This document shows positions 49,464 through 57,255 of a stretch of 64,000 bases of DNA, piece after piece. This stretch comes from Streptomyces xanthochromogenes (GTDB lineage: Bacteria > Actinomycetota > Actinomycetes > Streptomycetales > Streptomycetaceae). The notes under the pieces are model-generated. The model was not told the origin of the DNA and made no database searches. It saw only the letters and a list, made by a program, of their open reading frames with translations. Both the position numbers and the translations under genes were made by a program. The stretch covers positions 162,358 to 226,357 of the forward strand of contig NZ_BMUZ01000016.1 in the NCBI RefSeq assembly GCF_014650455.1, written 5' to 3'. Every line of letters starts with the position of its first letter. Position 1 is the stretch's first letter.

Positions 49464-50528
49464 GGCCTCCTCCCGCACCGGCGGGGAGAACGCGACCTCG
49501 ATGCCCGGCGCGATCCCGCTGGGCGGAACACCCCCGCACCAGCGGGGAGAACAACTGGACGGGCTTCTGCACGATGTCGTGGACCGGAACACCCCCGCAC
49601 CGGCGGGGAGAACCCAGGCGCCTTCGCTTGCAGACGCAGGACATCCGGAACACCCCCGCACCGGCGGGGAGAACTCGAGTTCGCCCGCGCGGTCGAGGTA
49701 CCCGACCGGAACACCCCCGCACCGGCGGGGAGAACGGGCGGCGGCCGGCGAGCGAGTCGAGCCAGTTCGGAACACCCCCGCACCGGCGGGGAGAACTCGG
49801 CCGTTCAACCTCTCCCCGGTCATGGTCGAGGAACACCCCCGCACCGGCGGGGAGAACTCCCGGGTGGGCGGCCGGTACGCGCACTCCAAAGGAACACCCC
49901 CGCACCGGCGGGGAGAACATCAGCACCGTGCCGGAGGGGCCCATCTTGGCCGGAACACCCCCGCACCGGCGGGGAGAACCCTAGGCGGCTATGCGGGCCG
50001 GCCGCCGGTTTCGGAACACCCCCGCACCGGCGGGGAGAACGTTCCTGACCCCGGCCCGCTGGTTCTGGATGGCGGAACACCCCCGCACCGGCGGGGAGAA
50101 CTCGTCGAACGGCTCGCGAAGCTGGGTGAGGATCGGAACACCCCCGCACCGGCGGGGAGAACTCGTGGCTTGGCCGGGGAAGATCAGAATTCGCCGGAAC
50201 ACCCCCGCACCGGCGGGGAGAACTCGCGCTCCACCTTGAGCACGTTCGGAAGCGGCGGAACACCCCCGCACCGGCGGGGAGAACTCGCGCTCCACCTTGA
50301 GCACGTTCGGAAGCGGCGGAACACCCCCGCACCGGCGGGGAGAACTCCCAACCCCCCGCCGCCACGCCGTCCCACGGCGGAACACCCCCGCACCGGCGGG
50401 GAGAACCCCTCTGCGGCAAGCGAATCGAGGTCTTCGTCCGGAACACCCCCGCACCGGCGGGGAGAACGGGTACTGCTCGCCCGAACGAAGGACGCGGAGC
50501 GGAACACCCCCGCACCGGCGGGGAGAAC
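49464..50528 (-). CRISPR. Main type I-E CRISPR array, 18 repeats and 17 spacers
   Basis: Repeats of 28 nt with 33-nt spacers at an exact 61-nt period from 49525 to 50501, plus one degenerate terminal repeat at 49464-49491. On the transcribed minus strand the repeat begins GTTCTCCCCGCCGGTG and ends GGGTGTTCC, with stem CCCCGC/GCGGGG. Base 29 is G in nearly all units, as expected when the last repeat base comes from the PAM. Spacers at 50222-50256 and 50283-50317 are identical (see findings). Leader is at the right, against cas2, and transcription is leftward. Confidence 0.97.
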
Positions 50529-50585
50529 TCTTTCTGACCTGCACAGTTAGGGAGCCTTTGCTATTCCTTTGCTAGGTGTCGGGTT
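50529..50585 (-). promoter_or_regulatory. Leader of the main array, overlapping the end of cas2
   Basis: Immediately right of the last repeat is TCTTTCTGACCTGCACAG, then GAGCCTTTGCTATTCCTTTG. Those blocks recur next to the other arrays. The cas2 stop (50561-50563) lies inside this leader, so array promoter and cas2 3' end overlap. Confidence 0.75.
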
Positions 50586-50872
50586 GGGAGTGCTGTCATT
50601 TTCATCAGGGTGAGGCCGTCAAAGTCTGTTGGGACGCGTCGCCGGGCCCCTGCTGTGTGGATGGCGTACCCCTGTTCGGTGGGGGCTGGGTGGATGAGGA
50701 TGGCTGCGCCGTTGCCGACGACAGCGCTGGTGGCTTCCCAGAGTTCGTCGCGGACGCGTGCGGAGACACTGCCGACGAAGATTCCAGGGACGACTTCGGT
50801 GGTCCATCGGCTGAGGGCGCCTCTGAGGTGGTCGGGGACCGCTGTGGTGGCGAGGACGACCATGGACGGCAT
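50561..50872 (-). CDS. cas2: Cas2 (type I-E), CRISPR integration subunit
   Basis: 103 residues from ATG 50872. MPSMVVLATTAVPDHLRGAL, SRWTTEVVPGIFVGSVSARV, RDELWEATSAVV is the Cas2e ferredoxin-like core (CasC-type, E-V-x-P-G-I-F-V-G). Cas2 dimer bridges two Cas1 dimers during spacer capture; its nuclease activity is not needed. It follows cas1 with one base between stop and start. Its 3' end extends into the leader. Confidence 0.93.
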   Translation of the reverse strand: MPSMVVLATTAVPDHLRGALSRWTTEVVPGIFVGSVSARVRDELWEATSAVVGNGAAILIHPAPTEQGYAIHTAGARRRVPTDFDGLTLMKMTALPTRHLAKE

Positions 50873-50873
50873 A

Positions 50874-51857
50874 TCAGCTTTCCCCGGTGCCGTAGTTGAC
50901 ACCGGCGGGGAGAACACCGGAGCGGGGATCCCATAGGTGGACCATAGGAACGTCGTGCCGCTCGGGCGGATCAGCGCCGTCCGTTTGCCGGGTGAGGAGG
51001 TGCTGGATGTCACCGATGATGCGTGGCAGGAGGCGGAAGAGACGGAGTTCTTCGCGGAACTTGCGGCGGGCATCTTGTTCGGGGTTCGGTGATTGGTGGA
51101 GGGAAAAGGCGACGGGGAGAGTGGTGTTGGCCTTGTAGAGGTCGGCGATGTCGTAGACGAAGGCGTGTTGAGTGCCGGTGTGCACGAAGCCGAGGGCGGG
51201 TGAGCAGCCGAGTGCGAGGAGGGCTGCGTGGACGATGCCGTACAGGCAGGTGTTGGCTGAGGACAGGGCGAGGTTGACGGGGTCTTGCTGGTCCCACTGG
51301 GTGGGGTGGTAGTTGCGACGGAAGCGTCCGATGCCGTGCTGTTGGGCGAGGATGCGGTAGAGCGCCTTCATGCGCTGGCCTTCCATCCCGCGTAGTTGCT
51401 CCAGGGTGGTGCCGCTGGGCACCTCGTCGTCGAAGCGCATGCGGTACATGCGGATGGCGGTGGCGAGGCGCTGGTCGGGGTCGGCCCAGGCGGTGACGTG
51501 TTGTTCGAGCCAGTGGGTGGTGAGGGAGTCTGCCAGGATGCCGGCGTAGGTGCGGACGCCGCCGGCTCCTGTGCAGACGACACTGGTGCCGTGGCGGGCC
51601 AGGGTGGCCAGGGCGCGGGTGGTGATGGATACGCCGGGGCCGAGCAGGAGGCAGGACAGGGCGGCGGTGGGGATGTAGACGGTGTCGGTGCGGTGGTCTT
51701 CGGTCTGGATCTGCGCGCAGACGCCGGTGTCGTCCTGGACGATGCGGACCATGTCGAGGTAGAGGAAGGACAGGGAGTCCGCGACGCGGGGCAGCATGGC
51801 GAGGGTGGGGGCGGCGAGCCGGGCCCGGGGGTCGCCGCCTCTGCGCGGGGCGCTCAC
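50874..51857 (-). CDS. cas1: Cas1 (type I-E) integrase
   Basis: 327 residues from a GTG overlapping the cas6e stop (GTGA). Catalytic residues are recognisable: Glu in LRGMEGQRMKALY, His in LGFVHTGTQHAFVYD and Asp in DIADLYKANTTLPVAF. The N-terminal beta domain is PTLAMLPRVADSLSFLYLDM. Cas1-Cas2 would insert spacers next to the leader. Its final residues (SGVLPAGVNYG) are encoded by DNA sharing 16 bases with the array repeat at 50900-50915. Confidence 0.95.
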   Translation of the reverse strand: MSAPRRGGDPRARLAAPTLAMLPRVADSLSFLYLDMVRIVQDDTGVCAQIQTEDHRTDTVYIPTAALSCLLLGPGVSITTRALATLARHGTSVVCTGAGGVRTYAGILADSLTTHWLEQHVTAWADPDQRLATAIRMYRMRFDDEVPSGTTLEQLRGMEGQRMKALYRILAQQHGIGRFRRNYHPTQWDQQDPVNLALSSANTCLYGIVHAALLALGCSPALGFVHTGTQHAFVYDIADLYKANTTLPVAFSLHQSPNPEQDARRKFREELRLFRLLPRIIGDIQHLLTRQTDGADPPERHDVPMVHLWDPRSGVLPAGVNYGTGES

Positions 51858-52510
51858 CCGCGGGTGGAGGCTGGCGCGAGGGTGAGCAGGCCTGCTCCGT
51901 AGGGTTTGGCCCGGCCGATGCCTGTGAGCAGGGCGTGGGTGAGTGTGTCTGGGTCGGTGATGGTGGCGGTGCCGTCGTAGCGGGTGAGTGGTTGCCGCAT
52001 GGGGGATGCGTTTTTGCCTCGGGGCCGTACGGGTTCGACGGTGGTGGGGGTGAGGGTGTTGAGGTGCAGGCCGGCGGTGGTTGCGCGGTGGTGCCACCAC
52101 TGGTCGGCTTCGGCGCCGGTTAGGGCGATGATTTTCCCGCGGCGGCCTTTCTGTTCCAGGGGCAGGCGTTCGGTCTTGCTGGGGTTGACGGTGATCCGGT
52201 AGCGGACGCCGAGGCCGGGACGCAGGGCGGCGAACATCGGGGTGAGGTCTTTGAGTTCGGTGTATCCGTAGTCCGTGGGCAGGCGGCTGGGATCGATGGT
52301 GTGGGTGGCCTGGACCAGGACGGTGGTTGCGTGATCGGTCTGGTCGACGCGGAAGAGGAGCCCGCCGGCCTGACGGGGGCTGGCGCCGAGGCCGTCCGGG
52401 AGCAGACGCATGAGGGTTTTGTGCATCTGGGTGGCGTCACGCAGGTCGCGCTGGACATCGCGGCTGTGGGGGTTGAGTCGGACACGGGCGAGAGTGGCTG
52501 CGGTTGTCAC
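51854..52510 (-). CDS. cas6e: Cas6e, crRNA-processing endoribonuclease
   Basis: 218 residues. GTG overlaps the cas5 stop. ATLARVRLNPHSRDVQRDLR, DATQMHKTLMRLLPDG (catalytic His and the family R-L-L-P) and the C-terminal glycine-rich loop HALLTGIGRAKPYGAGLLTL identify Cse3/CasE. It cuts pre-crRNA at the repeat hairpin and stays bound as part of Cascade. The two repeat families at 49-64 kb keep a compatible stem, though one base pair becomes G-U in the second. Confidence 0.94.
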   Translation of the reverse strand: MTTAATLARVRLNPHSRDVQRDLRDATQMHKTLMRLLPDGLGASPRQAGGLLFRVDQTDHATTVLVQATHTIDPSRLPTDYGYTELKDLTPMFAALRPGLGVRYRITVNPSKTERLPLEQKGRRGKIIALTGAEADQWWHHRATTAGLHLNTLTPTTVEPVRPRGKNASPMRQPLTRYDGTATITDPDTLTHALLTGIGRAKPYGAGLLTLAPASTRG

Positions 52511-53289
52511 GCGACGGACTCTTCCTGGGTGGCATAGGTGACGAGCTGCTGATGCAGCGGAGTGTGGAGGTCGAAAAGACGGGCAGGCAGCTGTTCCACG
52601 GTGCGGTGGACGATGCGCTTGGCGTGGACACGGTTGTGGGGGGCGAAGCTGACCGGGTTGTCGTGGAGGGCCATCTCCACGGCGTCTGCGGGCAGGGGCT
52701 TCGGGGGCCTTTCCCACACGAACTCCACCGCGACGTTTGCGGGATCCGCAGGTCCTGATGGGCGGCGGCCTGGTTCGGGGGCGCTGAGCGGGACCTGGTC
52801 GAGGAGTTCGGCCACCGGGTCGCTGACCCCGGTCCGCAGAAGCAGCGGTTCGTCCGGGACGCAGGAGCGTCGTCCGAGGAACGGAGCCCAATACGGAGCC
52901 GCGAGCGCGTCGCTGATGCGGGTGGTGGCCGCTTCGGGGCCGGTGACGGCGACGACGAACACTGCGTCGGCCAGGTAGTGGCGGCGGGTGATGACGGCAG
53001 CGCCCTTGTGTTTTCCGCCGCTGGTGGCCGGGGTGAGGGGGTCGGGGTAGCCGCCGCCGGCCGTGTGGTAGTCGACCAGCCGCACTCCGGGGCGGTCCAC
53101 CCGCACCGTGAACTCCAGCTCCTCATACGGCTGCAGGCTGCTGCCGCGGGCTCTCCCTTCGGCGGCGGCGAACATCCCGATCAGAGCGGAGCGGGTGGGG
53201 AAGGAAGCGCTGTCGCGGTCTGGGGCGAACGCGGAGCGTTCGCCCCAGGACTGCAGCGGTCCGGCCAGCCGCAGTACCAGGCCGCTCAC
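52507..53289 (-). CDS. cas5e: Cas5e, Cascade 5'-handle subunit
   Basis: 260 residues. LVLRLAGPLQSWGERSAFAP, DRDSASFPTRSALIGMFAAA is the conserved Cas5e N-terminus (G-P-x-Q-S-W-G, P-T-R-S-x-x-x-G). It caps the crRNA 5' handle within Cascade. The GTG start overlaps the cas7 stop (GTGA). The C-terminal part DNPVSFAPHNRVHAKRIVHR is typical. Confidence 0.94.
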   Translation of the reverse strand: MSGLVLRLAGPLQSWGERSAFAPDRDSASFPTRSALIGMFAAAEGRARGSSLQPYEELEFTVRVDRPGVRLVDYHTAGGGYPDPLTPATSGGKHKGAAVITRRHYLADAVFVVAVTGPEAATTRISDALAAPYWAPFLGRRSCVPDEPLLLRTGVSDPVAELLDQVPLSAPEPGRRPSGPADPANVAVEFVWERPPKPLPADAVEMALHDNPVSFAPHNRVHAKRIVHRTVEQLPARLFDLHTPLHQQLVTYATQEESVA

Positions 53290-54410
53290 TGCTCCCGCTC
53301 CTGTTCCAGCGGTGCGGCCTGCAGAGCCGCGTCGATCAAGCCGGGGAACGAGTCGTGACGGGTTCCAAGGCCCTCCAGGGGTTGGGGGGTGATGGAGGCA
53401 TGGCCGTGGAAGGGCCGGTTCCGCTCGCCTGTCAGCCGGTTCAGGGCAGCGGCGTATTCGGCCAGCGCGTTGCGGGAGGGGCCCGCGAAGCCGCCCGCGC
53501 CGTCGGCGGCAACCGGTGCCTCGAAGGCTCCCGCCAGCGACAGGGGCCGCTGGGTGCGCACCGCAACGTAGGCGAGGTCGGGGATGGTGTGCGGGGCGGT
53601 GCTGTTCTTCTTTGCCTGCGGCAGTGACATCAGGAATTGGTCGGCGAACGACGCCAGCACCGTGTGCGCGGCCTTGGTGTCGCCGTCCAGATTGGTGACC
53701 AGGTCCGCGATGTTGACGGTGGCGAAGCGGTAGAAGACACCGGCGCTGAACTCTGCCGTGTCCAGATGACCACTGCCGGTGTCGGCCGCACCGCTCCAGT
53801 CGTCGACCGCGGTGAAGTAGTCCCGCTGCGGTTCACTGGCGTGCGTGGTGAAAGCGTGGGCGACCTGGGCAGCGCCGTCGACGTTGGCACCCGGCAGCTC
53901 GGCGAGCATCCGCCCCAGCAGGCTGATGGAGGCGGTGCGCCGCTTGAGGACCTCCTCCACCTGGGCAGGCGGAAGAATCTGACCCGGCTTCGTCTTGCCT
54001 GCCGCCTGCTCCAGGGCGCCGCGGTGCTCGGCGCACAGCGCGGCCAGTTCCGCGATCGCGCTCTCGGGAAGGAACAGCAAGACCGACGTGTGCCCCGCCG
54101 CCTCGATACCCAGCCCCTTCTTCCCGGCGCTCACCGCGACCTGGCTGCCGGCGAACGCAGCCAGCTCGGCCGGCCACCCGGCCTCCTCAAGTGCTTCCTT
54201 GACCTTGGCCGGCACCCGTCGGGTCCGCGCCGCGATCTCCCCCAGCTCCTCCTCGACACCGTGGCGGATGACCCGCTTCCAGGACTGGCTGGAGACCCGG
54301 ATGCGAGGAGCGTTCCCGTAGCGGACGGTCTTGGGTGAGCCGAGGTCATCGCGGTTCAGGTTCGCGGCCGGGACCGACTGCAGGGCATGCAAATCCAGGA
54401 ACAGGGACAT
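53286..54410 (-). CDS. cas7e: Cas7e (Cse4), Cascade backbone
   Basis: 374 residues from ATG overlapping the cse2 stop (TGATG). FLDLHALQSVPAANLNRDDL, GSPKTVRYGNAPRIRVSSQS, WKRVIRH is the Cse4 N-terminal signature. HASEPQRDYFTAVDDWSGAA, DTGSGHLDTAEFSAGVFYRF follows the thumb region. Six copies would coat the crRNA spacer. Length is normal for the family. Confidence 0.95.
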   Translation of the reverse strand: MSLFLDLHALQSVPAANLNRDDLGSPKTVRYGNAPRIRVSSQSWKRVIRHGVEEELGEIAARTRRVPAKVKEALEEAGWPAELAAFAGSQVAVSAGKKGLGIEAAGHTSVLLFLPESAIAELAALCAEHRGALEQAAGKTKPGQILPPAQVEEVLKRRTASISLLGRMLAELPGANVDGAAQVAHAFTTHASEPQRDYFTAVDDWSGAADTGSGHLDTAEFSAGVFYRFATVNIADLVTNLDGDTKAAHTVLASFADQFLMSLPQAKKNSTAPHTIPDLAYVAVRTQRPLSLAGAFEAPVAADGAGGFAGPSRNALAEYAAALNRLTGERNRPFHGHASITPQPLEGLGTRHDSFPGLIDAALQAAPLEQEREQ

Positions 54411-55066
54411 CAGTTGGACTCCTTCTGCTGCGCGCTGCGCTCTTCGTGGGTACGTACGCGGAAGTAGCTCTCCAGCCACCGCGTGGCGATCTTGTCGTGG
54501 CTGCGGTTCCACCAGGCGAGGTCCTCCAGCAGCACCGCCCAGTCGAGCGGGACGCCGCCCTTGAGGATTCGCTGGGTCAACGACGGCAGCCGCGGGTGGA
54601 TGGAATGGCTGCTCTGGCGGGCCATCAGGTGCAGGTCGCCCTCGGCCGAGTCCGGCTTGAACAGGCCCTGACTGACGGCCTCGGCCAGCGAAGCCCCCAG
54701 ATTGGGACGCTTCCACCACAGCCCGGGACCGCCCCCCTGTCCGGTGCCGGTGCCGGTGTCCTCGTCCGGCGCGGCGAGACCGGGGTCGCGGACGTCGCGG
54801 GGGCGGGCCGCGATCAGTGCGGCGATCGCGTAGTGGGCCCGGAGGGCCTCGGGGTGCAGCCCCTCCCTGATCCGCGGGACGAGATAGCGGTGGAGGTAGG
54901 TGCACTGCTCGACGGGGCGGCCCAGCCCCCGGCGCAGCTCGGCCCTGGCCTGGTTGTTGCTCGTGCACAGCCGCAGGATGGAGGCGACGAACGTGTCGCT
55001 CTCACGCGGCTTCTCACCCTCCTTGGGGGCAGTGGCCGGGGATTGGGGCATGGGTGTGGTCATCAC
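54410..55066 (-). CDS. cse2: Cse2 (Cas11e), small Cascade subunit
   Basis: 218 residues. FVASILRLCTSNNQARAELR, RGLGRPVEQCTYLHRYLVPR, LHPEALRAHYAIAALIAARP and the C-terminal DWAVLLEDLAWWNRSHDKIA, TRWLESYFR match Cse2. A Gly/Thr-rich insertion (DEDTGTGTGQGGGPG) is present in the middle, common in actinobacterial copies. Binds as dimer along Cascade and stabilises the R-loop. GTG at 55066 or ATG at 55063 starts. Confidence 0.93.
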   Translation of the reverse strand: MMTTPMPQSPATAPKEGEKPRESDTFVASILRLCTSNNQARAELRRGLGRPVEQCTYLHRYLVPRIREGLHPEALRAHYAIAALIAARPRDVRDPGLAAPDEDTGTGTGQGGGPGLWWKRPNLGASLAEAVSQGLFKPDSAEGDLHLMARQSSHSIHPRLPSLTQRILKGGVPLDWAVLLEDLAWWNRSHDKIATRWLESYFRVRTHEERSAQQKESN

Positions 55067-55095
55067 GTGTCCTTGCCATTGCGCGGTGGACTGGT

Positions 55096-56694
55096 TCAGG
55101 AGTTGCGCAGCAGGGCGCGCAGGGTGGCGCGGGCCTTGCTGCGGGCGCGGGCGGTGCGCAGGTCGGCGCGGGCGCCGCCGAGCGCACGGTCAAGCGCGTC
55201 CAGGCCGGCATCCACGAAGTGGCGCAGGGGCGGGCTGTCCACGTGCTCGGGGGCGGCCAGGTCCCAGAAGAGACGCTCGGCGGCCGGCCAATAGGCCGCA
55301 GCGGCCGAACGTGCCCAGGGCCCGTACTTCTTCGGGTCCAGCTTCACCTTCGCTGAGAGGTCGGCCGGCGGATCATTGCTGAGTTTCCAGGCAAGCCGGG
55401 CCGCGTACTCCAGGCGCTGGGCGACGTCCTCAGCAGCTTGACGGCAGCGGCCCACATGCAACGCCATCGCCTCGTTGACTTCCTGCTGCCACTGAAGGAC
55501 GGCCGGGGTGGTGGCCTCAAACCAGCTGCGGTCCCGCTGCTGGCCGTCCTGGTCAAACCCGTAGGCACGCACACGCAGGGACGGCAGCAGAGCGTGGGGA
55601 AGATTCTCCAAGGCCAGAGGCCGCTTCCCCGTGGGTGTACGAGACTTCAGCAGCAGAGCATCCATGTCACGCCACAAGGCACGCTGCCCGTCTGCAGGAC
55701 GAGCGAACGGCTCGCCGCCGGCCCGCGGCATATCCAGGATGACGAACGGATCACGCGCGGCACGAGGCGGATGGTGAGTGGCCCAGGTGAGGTACGCGTC
55801 CGTGACCTGTCGGCAGTCAACGGAGGGAACCAGCAGCACCGCATGGCGCGCTCGCCCCGTCAGCAACCGTCCGGGCCAGGTCATCACCGGAGGCGGCCCC
55901 AACGGGTCGGGGAGCTCCTCCTCCCACGGACACCGGTCCTCCCCCTCCAGATCTCCCCCGCCGGGCACCGGCACAGCCAGCACCAGGGAGGTGAACAAGG
56001 TCCTCCCCCACGGATGGAAGGAAACCGTCTTACGCAGCGGGCCGGCGTCCCCGCTGCCCGCCCTCACCTGCGTGATTCTGCGCGGCGTGCACTGCCCGGA
56101 CGGCCCGTAGTACAACTGCGCGATCAGATGCCAGGCCGCCTCCGCCGCATCGATCGGCACCGGATCCGTATCAGTGAAATGACCGAACAGCACAGCCCCG
56201 TTGACGCCGGTGGGCCGGCCCAGGACGAGCTTGTTCACCCCCGACGGATTGGGCCGGCCCTGTCCGTCCACACACTCCCGCAGCAGGCGCGGATCCTGCA
56301 GAAACGGCCGCTCCTTGTCGAACAGGTCGAACCGCCCAACGAGGGCCTCGTCGTCGAAGTAGGAGTCCACCGCCTTGCGGTCGAAGCTGCCGCCGGCCAG
56401 GACTTTATTCCTCAGGGCTAACCAGGCGTCGCCGTCCTCGGCCAGATCCTCGTCGTCCATCCGGGCACCATCGTGCCCGGCGATGCGTGCCGTGATCGCG
56501 GCCAGGATCCGCAGCAGCCCCGAGGCAGCAGGCGCCACCGGTAACTCCACATCCTCGACCTCACCGGCACGATGGAACAGTTCCCGCAGCCCGACACGTG
56601 AGGAAGCACCCCCCACCCGCACCGGAATCCACGGCTCCTCCCGCAGATCAAAACCCGCCCCGACACCCACCCCGCGGCTCCCCTCTCCGCCCAC
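55096..56694 (-). CDS. cse1: Cse1 (Cas8e), Cascade large subunit with PAM recognition
   Basis: 532 residues. AGFDLREEPWIPVRVGGASS, RVGLRELFHRAGEVEDVELP is the Cse1 N-terminus (W-I-P-V). FDKERPFLQDPRL, PSGVNKLVLGRP, VLFGHFTDTDPVPIDAAEAA, WHLIAQLYYGPSGQ is the conserved centre; the C-terminal four-helix bundle follows. It recognises the PAM and recruits Cas3. GTG start at 56694; a second GTG at 56670 after GAGGGGAG is also possible. Confidence 0.94.
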   Translation of the reverse strand: MGGEGSRGVGVGAGFDLREEPWIPVRVGGASSRVGLRELFHRAGEVEDVELPVAPAASGLLRILAAITARIAGHDGARMDDEDLAEDGDAWLALRNKVLAGGSFDRKAVDSYFDDEALVGRFDLFDKERPFLQDPRLLRECVDGQGRPNPSGVNKLVLGRPTGVNGAVLFGHFTDTDPVPIDAAEAAWHLIAQLYYGPSGQCTPRRITQVRAGSGDAGPLRKTVSFHPWGRTLFTSLVLAVPVPGGGDLEGEDRCPWEEELPDPLGPPPVMTWPGRLLTGRARHAVLLVPSVDCRQVTDAYLTWATHHPPRAARDPFVILDMPRAGGEPFARPADGQRALWRDMDALLLKSRTPTGKRPLALENLPHALLPSLRVRAYGFDQDGQQRDRSWFEATTPAVLQWQQEVNEAMALHVGRCRQAAEDVAQRLEYAARLAWKLSNDPPADLSAKVKLDPKKYGPWARSAAAAYWPAAERLFWDLAAPEHVDSPPLRHFVDAGLDALDRALGGARADLRTARARSKARATLRALLRNS

Positions 56695-57255
56695 AGGCCA
56701 TCAGCTCCCGCCAAGGCGGGCTAGTGCAGGACAGTGAAACAGCCGCCACTGACAATCGGGCGCGGATCGCGATGATTCACCTCTCCAAGTGAGTAGGCGC
56801 ATACCGCCTTGTGATCACAGAGCCGTAGCAGCAACCATGCATACCCACAGGGCAGTTGGGTCTCGCAAAGGCCCGGTTGCCATCTCTCATGGGACAGGAC
56901 CGTCTTATGACTGACCGCTCAGGCCGCTCCGATTTAGTGGCGTGCCCTTCCGATGCCGCCTGGCATCTGTTCGTGCTCATCGCCTTGGTCGTAGTCGTCA
57001 TCGTGATCGTGATCGTGCAGCCTGCACCCGTAGTGGGCTCCGCGTGCGGTGTGATTCTTGTCGGCGCTGCGGAGGCACATCGCCGCTTCAAACGTTGACC
57101 CGCTGCTCAGGGGCGGCATCCAGCAAGTCGCCGGTGGACGCCGCCCCCGTCCTCCTCACCTCTGTGAGGGTGTCTCGTGAGTCGGCGCCGGGGCTATGCC
57201 TGCGGGTACCGCTTCCCTGCCGACGCAGGGGCATCGATCAGGACAGCACTTTGCG
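56695..57255. other. Interval between cse1 and cas3
   Basis: About 560 bases, unusually long inside an I-E operon. It holds at best one small plus-strand gene for a membrane peptide (56907-57098). A promoter for cse1 and the rest of the Cascade genes is likely at its left side, separate from cas3; I could not place it. Confidence 0.45.
56907..57098 (+). CDS. Possible small membrane protein antisense to the cas operon
   Basis: 63 residues: MTDRSGRSDLVACPSDAAWH, then a long hydrophobic stretch LFVLIALVVVVIVIVIVQPA and a second weaker one (VVGSACGVILVGAAEAHR) ending RRFKR. Two membrane helices with a positive tail is plausible. An ATG at 56856 would extend it. Only weak ribosome site. It could also be chance in a GTC-repeat-like low-complexity DNA segment (GTAGTCGTCATCGTGATC). 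Confidence 0.35.
   Translation: MTDRSGRSDLVACPSDAAWHLFVLIALVVVVIVIVIVQPAPVVGSACGVILVGAAEAHRRFKR

Noticed and set aside
49471..50544. Long open frames through the main array with repeated motifs such as GGVP and PAGAGVF or HRRGE
   Set aside because: They are translations of repeats and spacers; the 61-nt unit merely lacks stops in GC-rich DNA. No ribosome sites and no natural protein order.
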